Positions 1-11,606 of a stretch of 64,000 nt of DNA are shown here, piece after piece. The notes below the pieces were generated by a model, which worked only from the letters and a program-made list of their open reading frames with translations, ran no database searches and had not been told where the DNA came from. The position numbers were made by a program, and so were the translations under genes. The stretch is from positions 1 through 64,000 of the forward strand of contig NZ_JABSPA010000001.1 in NCBI RefSeq assembly GCF_013214175.1, read 5' to 3'. Source of the DNA: Colwellia sp. Its GTDB lineage: Bacteria > Pseudomonadota > Gammaproteobacteria > Enterobacterales > Alteromonadaceae. The stretch's first letter is position 1. The number at the start of each line of letters is the position of its first letter.

Positions 1-67
1 GTGAAACGCAGTTGCGCCGATGGTAGTGTGGGAGTTCCCATGTGAGAGTAGGACATTGCTAAACTTC
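1..67 (+). rRNA. rrf: 5S rRNA, 3' part only
   Basis: The first bases match the conserved 3' half of bacterial 5S rRNA (GAAACGCAGTTGCGCCGATG, then GGTAGTGTGGGAGTTCCCAT and GAGAGTAGG). The 5' half lies outside the window. It is presumably the last gene of an rRNA operon running rightward. The 3' end is estimated from the terminal-helix strand and may be off by a few bases. Confidence 0.9.
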
Positions 68-92
68 TAATTTGTGCTTAGGCACACGAGAA

Positions 93-121
93 GCCCGTTA
101 CAGTGGTAACGGGCTTTTTTC
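93..121 (+). terminator. rRNA operon terminator
   Basis: A 9-bp perfect stem (GCCCGTTAC / GTAACGGGC) with a short loop is followed by six T residues. It sits about 25 bases after the 5S gene. Near-copies of the same hairpin follow each of the two decayed 5S copies downstream. Confidence 0.9.
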
Positions 122-140
122 TGTCTGGGATTTGATAAAG

Positions 141-213
141 AAGTTGCACCGAGAGTAGTGTGACTTATGTTGCAACTAAGCCCATGTGAGCGTAGGCGAC
201 GTTGCTAAACTTC
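141..213 (+). pseudogene. decayed 5S rRNA copy (3' tail)
   Basis: This stretch keeps pieces of the 5S tail: GTTGCACCGA, GAGTAGTGTG, CCCATGTGAG, CGTAGG and GTTGCTAAACTTCTAATTTG. The flanking sequence (TTCTAATTTGTGCTT, CACACGAGAAGCCC) matches the spacer and terminator of the intact copy. Insertions and mismatches break the 5S helices, so it is a remnant. The following hairpin (about 237-263) has lost part of its stem pairing. Confidence 0.75.
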
Positions 214-292
214 TAATTTGTGCTTCGCCACACGAGAAGCCCTATTCAAAAGAGTCGGGCTCTTTGCTGTCTGCTATAGAATTATTTTTGTG

Positions 293-432
293 TAGCTCCC
301 ATCACGATGTGGCCCCACCGGATTCCATTCAGCCCCAATGCCGCGGCGCTTCAGCAGTAAAACGCAGTTGCTGCGTAGATGGTAATCGTATGGGTGTTAT
401 TCCCTTTATGTGAGAGTAGAACCTTGCTAAAC
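293..432 (+). pseudogene. decayed 5S rRNA copy (nearly full length)
   Basis: Recognisable 5S segments occur in order: ATCACGATGTGGCCCCACCG, GATTCCATTC, AACGCAGTTG, GTAGATGGTA, ATGTGAGAGTAG and CCTTGCTAAAC. Substitutions and a few inserted bases interrupt the secondary structure. It is a third 5S unit, more complete than the one at 141-213 but unlikely to fold as functional 5S. The apparent open frame across 186-413 is an accident of this decayed RNA gene. Confidence 0.75.
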
Positions 433-460
433 GTCTAATTTGTACTTCTGTATATGAGAA

Positions 461-487
461 GCCCGTTACGAAAGTAACGGGATTTTT
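461..487 (+). terminator. terminator after third 5S copy
   Basis: The stem CCCGTTAC / GTAACGGG is followed by a T-rich run. It is almost identical to the first terminator at 93-121, which shows that the whole 5S-plus-terminator unit was duplicated. Confidence 0.8.
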
Positions 488-502
488 GCTGTATGGCTTA
501 AA

Positions 503-850
503 TTAAAATCCAGTCGTTATCTGCATAAGGTGTGCCTTCTTATTTCCACCAGGACAATATACTCCTGTATTGTCTAATAAGTTACATCCATTTACGTCAA
601 CGTAATTAAGCAGATGCTCGGGGCTTATGTTAAAGGTAAGATCATATGAGAACGTAGCGGGGTATGGATAAACTTCACTCGTTAGTAAATTCTCCAATAA
701 AGAATAGAAACCTGTAGCTTAGGCTTCTGTGTTTTCTATATGCTGTGTAATGTCATTATCACTTAGTATTTTTATAGTCAGTCGGCTACGTTCTAGATTT
801 ATAGCGATGGCAATAAGTATAGCTAATAATATAATAATTTGGCTAGACAC
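503..850 (-). pseudogene. small membrane-anchored protein, broken by in-frame stop
   Basis: One minus-strand frame runs from a GTG at 850 to a stop at 503 and is interrupted only by a TAA at 719-721. The upstream part (43 codons) starts with a hydrophobic helix, SSQIIILLAILIAIAINLER. The downstream part (starting at a TTG near 697) contains two cysteines in NGCNLLDNTGVYCPGG. Read through, it would be a protein of about 115 residues with an N-terminal membrane anchor, loosely like a minor pilin or other small envelope protein. I do not recognise the family. Two separate small genes are also possible. Confidence 0.4.
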
Positions 851-862
851 ACCGTAATGTCT

Positions 863-1056
863 ACTTATCTAATTAAGTACTATTATGGTAAAAAATGATT
901 GTATACATTATACATGTTGGGTAGTAGTATGCAGAGGTTACTTATTTGTAAATTACTCCCGGTAAAACAAATCAATAGCAACATACTTTTAGTAGATCTG
1001 ATCTGTCAATCACCCTTCTATAAGTATACTCAGCCAGAGCAGGTTTCTTGCTCTGG
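863..1056 (+). ncRNA. putative structured small RNA, tandem copy 1
   Basis: This is the first of two diverged copies spaced about 300 bp apart. Shared landmarks in order are ACTTATCTA, TATTATGGTA (TATTAT could be a -10 box), TTACTCCC, AGATCTGATCTGTCAAT at 994-1010, and a 10-bp hairpin at 1034-1056 followed by GGCACCCATC. The hairpin pairs CCAGAGCAGG with CTTGCTCTGG. Paired positions change together relative to copy 2, which points to selection on RNA structure. No protein-coding frame is conserved between the copies. The strand is inferred from the GAAA loop of copy 2 and from the promoter-like boxes. Confidence 0.45.
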
Positions 1057-1157
1057 CACCCATCACTTGTTAGCACGACATAATTCGTTAATTACTTTAC
1101 AGTTTAAGTGAATACTTATGTATCATTTGTGAATTATTATATCAATGTGATAAAGTA

Positions 1158-1356
1158 ACTTATCTATGCCCAATGGTAATATTATAGTAGAAAATGGCTG
1201 TATGTTTTATACGCACCATAAGGTATTGTTGCTATGTTATTAATTGTAACTTACTCCCTTAGTGGTTAATTAATAACAAAATACTTTGTGCTAAGATCTG
1301 ATCTGTCAATTATATCTCACGAGTATATTTGTCCGGAGTAGGGAAACCTACTCCGG
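1158..1356 (+). ncRNA. putative structured small RNA, tandem copy 2
   Basis: Second diverged copy of the element at 863-1056. It keeps ACTTATCTA, TATTATAGTA, TTACTCCC, AGATCTGATCTGTCAAT (1294-1310) and a terminal hairpin at 1333-1356. That hairpin pairs CCGGAGTAGG with CCTACTCCGG around a GAAA tetraloop. Compared with copy 1, an A-U pair became G-C, a C-G pair became U-A and a G-U wobble became G-C, so the stem is preserved by compensating changes. The C-rich TTACTCCC could be an unpaired seed. No T-run immediately follows the stem, so it is not a standard terminator. Confidence 0.45.
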
Positions 1357-1537
1357 CATCCTATCTTATTTTCTTTAGTTTGATTGAAGAATTATTAGTC
1401 AATACTTAGTTGTAGTTAACTTTCGTCGGCTTTTGTTAATAAATAGCCAGTTAGTCTTCTACTGCCGCTATATTGATAAAATTTCTCTATCCATGTGTAC
1501 TCATTACTGTCAATTATCAGTCATTATCTAGATCTCC

Positions 1538-1565
1538 CTTGAATTTTATATCCTAAACCCCACAT
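1538..1565 (+). promoter_or_regulatory. sigma-32 heat-shock promoter of htpG
   Basis: CTTGAA at 1538-1543 and CCCCACAT at 1558-1565 are separated by 14 bases. This matches the known sigma-32 consensus (CTTGAA, 13-15 bases, CCCCAT-T). It lies 55 bases upstream of the htpG start, as expected for a heat-shock chaperone gene. Confidence 0.85.
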
Positions 1566-1620
1566 AGTTTCTAACAACTTTTTAAAAGTAGATTAATAAT
1601 TTTCACCGGAGATATTTTAG

Positions 1621-3582
1621 ATGTCAGAAACTAATCAAGTACAAAATCATGCGTTTGCATCGGACAACGCCAAAATACTACAATTAATGATCCACTCACT
1701 CTATTCAAATAAAGAAATATTTTTGCGTGAGTTAGTCTCTAATGCCGCTGATGCGGCAGACAAGCTTCGTTTTAAAGCATTATCAGATAATGCATTGTAC
1801 GAAAACGATGGTGAGCTTCGTGTTCGTGTTAGCTGTAATAAAGAAAATAACACATTAACAATTTCTGATAACGGTATCGGCATGAACGTTGATGAAGTTA
1901 TTGAGCATTTAGGTACTATTGCTAAATCAGGTACTGCTGAGTTCTTCTCTCAATTATCAGGTGATCAAGCATCTGACTCGCAACTTATCGGCCAATTCGG
2001 CGTTGGTTTTTACTCTTCGTTTATCGTTGCAGATAAAGTAACCGTGCGTACCCGTAAAGCGGGTGACAATGCTAGTGAAGGTGTTGAGTGGGTAAGTGCA
2101 GGTGAAGGTGAATTCACCACGGCTAAAATTGAGAAGACTAATCGTGGTACTGATATCATCCTTCATTTAAAAGACGATGAATCAGAATTCGCAAATGACT
2201 GGCGTTTAAAGTCTATTGTTACTAAGTACTCAGATCATATCTCAGTATCAGTAGAGATGTTAACTGCTGAAGTTCCAGCTGTAGAAGCTGTAGCAGAAGT
2301 AACTGATGAAAAAGATAATGTAACAAGACCTGCTGTCGAAGCGGTTGATGCTATTCCTGCATTATGGGAACCAGTAAATAAAGCGACTGCATTATGGACA
2401 CGTGAAAAATCTGATATTACTGAAGAAGAATACAAAGAGTTTTATAAGCACGTTTCTCATGATTTTGGCGACCCACTTTTATGGGAACATAATAAAGTTG
2501 AAGGCAAGACCGAATACACTTCATTGCTATATATTCCGACTAAAGCACCATTTGATATGTATAACCGCGAAAAGCAACATGGTCTTAAGCTGTTTGTTCA
2601 GCGCGTATTTATTATGGATGATGCTGAGCAGTTCATGCCAACCTACTTACGTTTCGTCAAAGGTTTATTAGATTCAAATGATTTACCATTAAACGTTTCT
2701 CGTGAAATATTACAAGATAACAAGATTAGCCAAGCGATTCGTAAGGGCTGTACTAAACGCGTATTGAAAATGCTTGAAAAATTAGCTAAAAAAGATGCGG
2801 AAAAATACCAAGGATTTTGGGATGAGTTTGGTCAGGTATTAAAAGAAGGCCCTTCTGAGGACCAAGCAAATAAAGATCAGGTTGCTGGTTTATTACGATT
2901 TTCTTCAACTAATGACAATGTAGCGGCTCAAAATGTGTCACTTGCTACTTACATTGAACGCATGAAAGAAGGCCAAGATAAGATTTATTATGTTGTTGCC
3001 GATAGTTTTGAAGCGGCTAAAAGTAGCCCGCATTTAGAAGTATTCCGTAAAAAAGGCATTGAAGTATTGTTAATGTCTGACCGTATTGATGAATGGTTAG
3101 TAAGCCATTTAACAGAGTTTGATAGTAAGCAATTACAGTCGGTTACTCAAGGCGGGTTAGATCTGGGTGATATGGATGACGCTGAAACTAAAGAAGCACA
3201 AGAGAAGCTTGAGAAAGAGTATGACTCTGTTGTTAAGCGCATTAAAGATAGTTTAGAAGGAAAGGTTAAAGATGTTAAACTTTCTCAACGTCTTACTGAT
3301 TCTCCTGCTTGTATCGTAGCTGATGATAATGACATGAGTAGCCAAATGGCTAAGTTAATGGCATCGGTTGGTCAAGAGGTACCTGATGCTTTACCTATCT
3401 TTGAAATCAATGGTGAGCATGAGCTTATTAAACATGTTGCCGATGAGCAAGATGATGATAAATTTGGTCAGTGGATCGAAGTCTTGTTTGACCAAGCTAT
3501 GTTAGCAGAACGTGGTAGCTTAAAAGATCCAGCTAGCTTCGTTGCTCGCTTAAATAAATTAATGTTAAGCCTAACTAAGTAA
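1621..3582 (+). CDS. htpG: HtpG, Hsp90-family chaperone
   Basis: ATP-dependent cytosolic Hsp90 chaperone. The N-terminal GHKL ATPase shows [17 protein letters not shown] (34-50, with Glu37 and Asn41), DNGIGM (83-88) and GQFGVGF (124-130). Middle and C-terminal dimerisation domains follow. At 653 residues it is about 30 longer than the E. coli protein. The extra length is an Ala/Val/Glu-rich stretch around residues 215-245, in the linker between the ATPase and middle domains. The ATG is preceded by GGAGA at a normal distance. The sigma-32 promoter upstream implies heat induction; a strong terminator follows at 3626-3665, so it is probably transcribed alone. Confidence 0.98.
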   Translation: MSETNQVQNHAFASDNAKILQLMIHSLYSNKEIFLRELVSNAADAADKLRFKALSDNALYENDGELRVRVSCNKENNTLTISDNGIGMNVDEVIEHLGTIAKSGTAEFFSQLSGDQASDSQLIGQFGVGFYSSFIVADKVTVRTRKAGDNASEGVEWVSAGEGEFTTAKIEKTNRGTDIILHLKDDESEFANDWRLKSIVTKYSDHISVSVEMLTAEVPAVEAVAEVTDEKDNVTRPAVEAVDAIPALWEPVNKATALWTREKSDITEEEYKEFYKHVSHDFGDPLLWEHNKVEGKTEYTSLLYIPTKAPFDMYNREKQHGLKLFVQRVFIMDDAEQFMPTYLRFVKGLLDSNDLPLNVSREILQDNKISQAIRKGCTKRVLKMLEKLAKKDAEKYQGFWDEFGQVLKEGPSEDQANKDQVAGLLRFSSTNDNVAAQNVSLATYIERMKEGQDKIYYVVADSFEAAKSSPHLEVFRKKGIEVLLMSDRIDEWLVSHLTEFDSKQLQSVTQGGLDLGDMDDAETKEAQEKLEKEYDSVVKRIKDSLEGKVKDVKLSQRLTDSPACIVADDNDMSSQMAKLMASVGQEVPDALPIFEINGEHELIKHVADEQDDDKFGQWIEVLFDQAMLAERGSLKDPASFVARLNKLMLSLTK

Positions 3583-3625
3583 GTATTTTTATCGCAAGGT
3601 AAGCTTTAGGTAATACTTTAGTCTC

Positions 3626-3665
3626 AAAAAGGAGGTGTTTCATGCATGAAACACCTCCTTTTTTG
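3626..3665 (+). terminator. terminator after htpG
   Basis: Perfect 15-bp stem AAGGAGGTGTTTCAT / ATGAAACACCTCCTT around a two-base spacer, followed by TTTTTTG. One arm contains an AGGAGGT Shine-Dalgarno-like core, but no start codon with an open frame follows. Confidence 0.92.
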
Positions 3666-3793
3666 TTCAATCCTCCTTTCTCTACTTGTTTGCACATAAG
3701 CTAGCTTGTATAGTGTCTGCGGCTTTATTATAAAGCGAAGAAATATTACTTTTGTCTGATCAGACACAGTTCATCAGCATTGAATAAAGGTAA

Positions 3794-4480
<687 letters not shown>

Positions 4481-4508
4481 TATCTAGTTATTCTCTAGCT
4501 ATTTAAGT

Positions 4509-4536
4509 GAAAAAACTCGCCAAGGCGAGTTTTTTA
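4509..4536 (+). terminator. terminator after adk
   Basis: AAACTCGCC / GGCGAGTTT stem with a two-base loop and T-run. The A-rich upstream arm means it can also stop leftward transcription coming from the ElaA-like gene side. Confidence 0.9.
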
Positions 4537-4575
4537 TGTCTGGCGTAACGAATACCAATTCCATTAAATTATTGC

Positions 4576-5049
4576 TTAGTTTCTGAGCATAGCAATGTGA
4601 GGAATGTCATCTTCTAAGTACATAGCTGATATCTGAGTGAAACCATGTTTTTGGTAGTATGACTTTAAATGTTGTTGGGCAGAGATCTTGATCTCTTCGT
4701 TAGGGTAATGTTGCTGACAAAGCGATAGCGCTTCTGTCATTAATTCGTGGCCTAAACCGCCGCCTCTGGCTTGATTGGCAATAACCACTCTGCCGATACT
4801 GATATTGTTTGCATAGTTTTGGCCTTTAGGCAGAATGCGCAGATAAGCAACTAGTTGCTCTGCTTGATAACCTAATAAATGTAGAGTTTGAGGGTGTCGG
4901 TCAAGCAGGTTTTTGTCGCCGTCTAAATCAGGATAAAAACAAGTTTGTTCAACGACAAAAACATCAATGCGCAACTTCAGTACATCATATAATTGATTCA
5001 GCGATAGCTCAGTAAATGCTTTGGTTTGCCAGGTTGTTTTTATCGTCAT
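4576..5049 (-). CDS. elaA: ElaA-family GNAT N-acetyltransferase
   Basis: GNAT-fold acyltransferase of 157 residues. Family traits are the N-terminal LRIDVFVVEQ.CFYPDLDG.D, the cofactor-loop region GRVVIANQARGGGLGHELM (about 95-113), and the C-terminal YYQKHGF segment. ElaA proteins use acetyl-CoA; the natural substrate is not established. It lies 16 bp downstream of the 98-residue gene on the same strand and probably shares its transcript. Confidence 0.88.
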   Translation of the reverse strand: MTIKTTWQTKAFTELSLNQLYDVLKLRIDVFVVEQTCFYPDLDGDKNLLDRHPQTLHLLGYQAEQLVAYLRILPKGQNYANNISIGRVVIANQARGGGLGHELMTEALSLCQQHYPNEEIKISAQQHLKSYYQKHGFTQISAMYLEDDIPHIAMLRN

Positions 5050-5065
5050 AGTGAGTTTAGGGCCG

Positions 5066-5362
5066 TTAAATACTTAGTAGTTTTAGGTAACCATAATACT
5101 TGCGTTCATCAAGGTAATCTTTAATTTCTTCTTTATACTTTTTTATGCATAATTCAGGGAATTCAATAGAGACGACTTTATTTAGTGCACAAGCATCAAG
5201 AAAGAGTAAATATCCTAGCGGCAAGTACGTTGGATTGAAATTGCATTGATATATCGTTGCTCTGACTTGGCTAGCATTATAAAAAGTCTGTTCACCATAA
5301 CGCTTCTGTAGCTTAGGTAATAGTTGGTTTCCGTATTTTTTTATTGCTCTACGCTTAAACAT
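5066..5362 (-). CDS. small conserved protein of unknown function
   Basis: 98 residues, basic, no signal peptide or membrane segment. It starts MFKRRAIKKYGNQLLPKLQK and contains QVRATIYQCNFNPTYLPLGY and a C-terminal YKEEIKDYLDERKYYGYLKL. I recall similar small proteins with the conserved CNFNPxYLPLGYxLFLD block in other marine gammaproteobacteria (a DUF6559-like group), but no function is known to me. It is probably co-transcribed with the acetyltransferase gene downstream. Confidence 0.75.
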   Translation of the reverse strand: MFKRRAIKKYGNQLLPKLQKRYGEQTFYNASQVRATIYQCNFNPTYLPLGYLLFLDACALNKVVSIEFPELCIKKYKEEIKDYLDERKYYGYLKLLSI

Positions 5363-5505
5363 GGCTATTCCTTAGCAGGGACTTCTTATGGTGTCTTAGA
5401 TAAATAACGGCTCATTATAATGAAAATGATTTAGCTTCAGTAATTAATCGAGCCGTTTTATTGGACAGCATTTTACACCATGTATCGAATAAAATCGATA
5501 AGAAC

Positions 5506-6396
5506 TCAGGGATTGATTATTTTGACTTTATTGCGATCAACAAAAAATCCGGCTTGTTGATACGCTTTCACAATGGCGCCACGCTGCCGTAGTATTTTTA
5601 AGCCTTTATTAATCGCGATATAAGCTTCCTTTCCCTCCGGGTGCTTCTTACTTATGACAAAATGACGAGAGTCTTTAAGTACCACGCCAATATTTTTAAC
5701 GGGCACTAGGTGAACTTTATTCATAACAAAGCTTTGATCAGGGGTTGAGTTAAAGGGCATCAAAATGAAGTCTATCCACTGGATATCGACCATACGTACC
5801 ATAGATAACCAAGAATCGTCTCTAGTAAGGCTTTTAATCGGGAGTTTCTGAAGTGTTTTCCAGTCAGTACGCCATTTGGGTGTTGATACCGCCGTTAGCT
5901 CAGCAAGGTCACTGAGTTCCTTAATCGCTAAGGTTTTCGTGTTTTTCGGGCTAGTATAAATTCCCGCGATATACTCGCCATTTCTTATTACTGGGTCAGA
6001 GATATAAACCTTGTCGGCAAGGGGTAATGCATCTTGTTGCCAGTAGGAATCAAAACTTATTAAAAGTTGACCGTTTTGTAACATTTTAGTATTACGAAAG
6101 TTAACTTTACCTGGGGCGTAACTGAAACTATGGCTAAAGCCACCAAGTTTGAGTGCCTGTTGGGCAATAATCATGTCGACCACGTCGCGGCGGATATTTT
6201 TACCGGAGAAGTTATCTATTGAGCTGATATCTTTATCAGTAACAAATCTCTGGTAATCAATGTAGACATCATCACGTATATAAATAAGCACACTATGCTG
6301 ACGGGCGAGAGCATTCGAGCTAATACTTATCAGTGTAAGGATAAGCAGCACTGTAGTTAATGTTTTAGTGCCTGTTGCTGTAGAAAGCTTTGCCAT
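5506..6396 (-). CDS. periplasmic substrate-binding-like protein
   Basis: 296 residues with an N-terminal signal peptide (hydrophobic TVLLILTLISISSNALA, cleavage near residue 32). The remainder resembles the extracellular solute-binding protein family 3 fold: INxGLKILRQRGAIVKAYQQAGF near the C-terminus is the usual closing element, and KVYISDPVIRNGEYIAGIYT lies mid-protein. No transporter genes are adjacent. Alteromonadales have many orphan proteins of this kind, sometimes sensory. The ligand cannot be read from the sequence. Confidence 0.75.
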   Translation of the reverse strand: MAKLSTATGTKTLTTVLLILTLISISSNALARQHSVLIYIRDDVYIDYQRFVTDKDISSIDNFSGKNIRRDVVDMIIAQQALKLGGFSHSFSYAPGKVNFRNTKMLQNGQLLISFDSYWQQDALPLADKVYISDPVIRNGEYIAGIYTSPKNTKTLAIKELSDLAELTAVSTPKWRTDWKTLQKLPIKSLTRDDSWLSMVRMVDIQWIDFILMPFNSTPDQSFVMNKVHLVPVKNIGVVLKDSRHFVISKKHPEGKEAYIAINKGLKILRQRGAIVKAYQQAGFFVDRNKVKIINP

Positions 6397-6521
6397 AAAA
6401 GAACGCCATCATATTTTAAACTACTTCACTGGGGTTAAATGCATCCCTGTCTAATTCAAGATAACAAGGATACAAATATTTAGCAAAGTAGGGTGAGAGC
6501 TTCCAATAATGAAATGTAGCG

Positions 6522-7142
6522 CTATTTGTTATGTCGTTGTTGTAATACGGCCATAACCTCACTGAGTTCAATTTTTTGATCTGCGAGTAATACTAAGGTG
6601 TGATAAAACAAGTCGGCACATTCACCTAATAAATCTTCTTTTGTTTCAGCAACAGCAGCAAGTGCAACTTCAACGCCTTCTTCACCAACTTTTTGTGCCA
6701 TTTTAGTGGTGCCACGAGAGAATAAGTGCGCGGTATAACTCTCTTTTGGATCATCATTTCTCCGACTATCAATAACTTGTTCTAGTTCACTGAGAAAGTT
6801 TTGCTGAGTTAATTTTTGTTCAGGAAAGCACGACTCTGTGCCTAAGTGACAACTTGGACCGATAGGCAAACAAGCAATAAGTAAACTGTCATTATCGCAA
6901 TCTGTTAATATTTGTTTAACGTTTAAAAAGTTACCCGAGGTTTCGCCTTTCACCCATAGCGCTTGTTTTGAACGACTGAAAAAAGTTGCTTTACCTGTTT
7001 CTAGGGTTGCGGCTAATGAGGCTTGGTTCATATAACCTTGCATTAATACTGCACCAGTTGCCGCGTGTTGAATAATGGCAGGAATGAGGTCATTCATTTT
7101 TTGCCATGCTAACTCATTAATATTGTCTTTGTTTACTAACAT
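6522..7142 (-). CDS. hisI: HisIE, bifunctional PRA-CH / PRA-PH
   Basis: Steps 2 and 3 of histidine synthesis. The N-terminal cyclohydrolase domain (about 1-115) contains [25 protein letters not shown] and the metal-binding cysteines in TDCDNDSLL and CHLGTESCF. The C-terminal pyrophosphohydrolase (about 118-206) contains [20 protein letters not shown] and [10 protein letters not shown]. The length matches the E. coli fusion. It is the last gene of the his operon and overlaps hisF by 7 bp. Confidence 0.97.
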   Translation of the reverse strand: MLVNKDNINELAWQKMNDLIPAIIQHAATGAVLMQGYMNQASLAATLETGKATFFSRSKQALWVKGETSGNFLNVKQILTDCDNDSLLIACLPIGPSCHLGTESCFPEQKLTQQNFLSELEQVIDSRRNDDPKESYTAHLFSRGTTKMAQKVGEEGVEVALAAVAETKEDLLGECADLFYHTLVLLADQKIELSEVMAVLQQRHNK

Positions 7143-7924
7143 GGTCTCACCTCTATACGTTGCTCTTTTAAATAAGTCTTTAAATCTTTAATGGCAATAA
7201 CTCCTTTATGAAAAACAGAAGCAGCCAGTGCGCCATCGACATCTGCTTGTTGGTAAATATCACTAAAATGTTTCATAGTACCTGCACCACCTGAGGCAAT
7301 TAAAGGTACCTTGCATACCGCTCTTGCTTGCTTTAATTGTTCGATATCATAACCTTGACGTACACCATCTTGGTTCATGCAGTTTAACACTATTTCACCT
7401 GCTCCTAGGCTGACGACTCTTTCAATCCAGTCAAAGGTAGTCCAGCCTGTTTTTTGTGTACGTTTCTCGTCACCAGTAAATTGATAAACTTGGTATTCAC
7501 CTTTGCCATTATTAGCCTCTTTGTTATAAAAGCTATCTACACCAACAACAATACATTGTTGACCAAAAACATCGGCTAAGCGGGTGATAAGCTCAGGATC
7601 TCGTAAGGCAGGAGAGTTAATGCTAATTTTATCTGCACCCATCATCAATATTTCTTTCGCATCAGCTTCACTTTTAATACCACCAGCAACACAAAATGGA
7701 ATATCAATAACTTCAGCAATACGCGTTACCCAGCTTTTATCAACCACACGACCATCACTGCTTGCGGTAATATCATAAAATACTAATTCATCCGCACCAG
7801 CTTCTGCATATTTCTGCGCTAAGGGTACTATGTCACCAATGATTTCATGATTGCGAAATTGCACGCCTTTTACTACCTTGCCATCTCTTACATCGAGACA
7901 GGGAATAACTCTTCTAGCTAACAT
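7136..7924 (-). CDS. hisF: HisF, imidazole glycerol phosphate synthase cyclase subunit
   Basis: TIM-barrel cyclase that pairs with HisH to turn PRFAR plus ammonia into IGP and AICAR. It starts [20 protein letters not shown] with the catalytic Asp11 and has Asp near residue 130 in VVGVDSFY. The phosphate sites are CVAGGI and IASGGAGT. 262 residues, against 258 in E. coli. It overlaps hisA by 7 bp and hisI by 7 bp, indicating translational coupling. Confidence 0.98.
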   Translation of the reverse strand: MLARRVIPCLDVRDGKVVKGVQFRNHEIIGDIVPLAQKYAEAGADELVFYDITASSDGRVVDKSWVTRIAEVIDIPFCVAGGIKSEADAKEILMMGADKISINSPALRDPELITRLADVFGQQCIVVGVDSFYNKEANNGKGEYQVYQFTGDEKRTQKTGWTTFDWIERVVSLGAGEIVLNCMNQDGVRQGYDIEQLKQARAVCKVPLIASGGAGTMKHFSDIYQQADVDGALAASVFHKGVIAIKDLKTYLKEQRIEVRPC

Positions 7925-8685
7925 GGGCTTTTCTCCCTTATAGCTTCTTTAGCTGTAGGCCAACAAGCAATTGCTTCTTCAAGGGTAAACTTACCTTCAA
8001 GTAACGAACGACCCAAAATAACGCCGCTGACACCCGTTGGAATTAACGCTTTAATATCGCCCAAGCTGCCAATGCCGCCCGATGCTTGCCAGTCAATTTC
8101 TGGGTACTTGGCACAAACCTCTGTGTATAAATCAACATTAGTACCAGTTAAGGTGCCATCTTTACTAATGTCGGTACATAACACGTGTTTAATGCCTGCA
8201 TCTTGATATTGAGCCAGTAACTCTTCTAGGTTAACACCACTGTCTTCAATCCAACCATGAGTTGGCAGAGTTTTATTACCTTGGGCATCTATTTTAATAT
8301 CTAGCGCTAAAACAATTTTTTCACAGCCGTAGGTTTTAAGCCATTGCGTGACTAGTTCAGGTTGTTTAATAGCTAAACTGCCAATAACAACACGATCAGC
8401 ACCTAGTTCTAGCAGTTGCTTTACATCGTCTTCACAACGTATACCACCACCCACTTGTATGATCATCGATGGATGTTTAACAACAGTTTTTAACGTAGCT
8501 AATTGACGCTTGGTGCTGTCTTTTGCGCCATCTAAATCAACAAAGTGCATAATAGTAGCACCTGCTTTAGCATAAGACTGTTGACGCTCTTGTACGGTAT
8601 ATTGGTAATTAGTTTTTTGGTTATAGTCGCCCTGATACAAACGCACAACTTGGCCATTAATCAAATCAATTGCGGGAATCATCAT
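7918..8685 (-). CDS. hisA: HisA, ProFAR isomerase
   Basis: TIM-barrel isomerase for the fourth step of the pathway. It begins [21 protein letters not shown] with the catalytic Asp in AIDL, and has [19 protein letters not shown] and ASGGIGSL phosphate-binding repeats. 255 residues, slightly longer than the usual 245. It overlaps hisH by 4 bp and hisF by 7 bp. Confidence 0.98.
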   Translation of the reverse strand: MMIPAIDLINGQVVRLYQGDYNQKTNYQYTVQERQQSYAKAGATIMHFVDLDGAKDSTKRQLATLKTVVKHPSMIIQVGGGIRCEDDVKQLLELGADRVVIGSLAIKQPELVTQWLKTYGCEKIVLALDIKIDAQGNKTLPTHGWIEDSGVNLEELLAQYQDAGIKHVLCTDISKDGTLTGTNVDLYTEVCAKYPEIDWQASGGIGSLGDIKALIPTGVSGVILGRSLLEGKFTLEEAIACWPTAKEAIREKSPC

Positions 8686-9346
8686 AATTTCACAAGCTCC
8701 TGTGGCTCTAATTCTAAAAAGTTTTGAATGATTTTACTGCCTAAAGCGCTTGAGCGCTCAGGGTGGAATTGACAGCCAATAAAGTTATCTTTAGCTATTG
8801 CTGCTGAGAAAGTACTGCCATATTCACAACTGGCAATGGTGTACTCACTGATAGGTGCGGCAAAACTGTGGACAAAGTAAAAGTAATCACCTGTCGTAAT
8901 ACCGTTGAAAATAGGGTGGTCTGATACTTGGGTCAATGTATTCCAGCCCATATGTGGTAAACGTTTATCTTGTGCCTTCAACGGCTCAATCTTGGTTGGA
9001 ATTAAGTTCAAACAAGGCACTGTATTAGCATTGTTATCAGCAGTTGAGGACTTATTACCTTCGGTAGAAGACTCTGTCATTAACTGCATGCCTAAACAAA
9101 AGCCAAGTACTGGCTGAGTGAGGTTTTGTAATACAGTTACTAAGTTTTTAGCTTTGATATTAGCCATGGCGTGCTTAGCACTGCCAACACCGGGGAGTAT
9201 TACTTTATCAGCTTGTTGGATTAGCTCAATATCATCAGTGATAGTAACCTTATAACCTAACCGCTCAACGGCAAACTTAACCGAGGCTAAATTTGCACAA
9301 CCAGTATCTACTATTACATTCTTTGTTACTGTCTTTATCTCTGCCA

Positions 9347-9347
<1 letters not shown>
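8682..9347 (-). CDS. hisH: HisH, glutamine amidotransferase subunit of IGP synthase
   Basis: Class-I glutamine amidotransferase that feeds ammonia to HisF. The nucleophile is in LGFCLGMQLM, the His/Glu pair in CQFHPERSS, and the P-loop-like element is LPGVGSA. At 221 residues it is about 25 longer than E. coli HisH. The extra part is a Ser/Asn-rich insertion after the nucleophile elbow (STEGNKSSTADNNANTVP). Its start ATG overlaps the hisB stop by one base. Confidence 0.97.
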
Positions 9348-11604
<2,257 letters not shown>

Positions 11605-11606
11605 CG

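Noticed and set aside
186..413. Open frame of 75 codons in the rRNA-flanking region
   Set aside because: It lies across the decayed 5S copies and their terminator; the translation has no protein-like features.
5406..5460. Hairpin AACGGCTC ... GAGCCGTT as terminator of the periplasmic binding protein region
   Set aside because: The loop is over 35 bases, it lies downstream of nothing obvious in the plus direction and its arms are short; not a convincing terminator.
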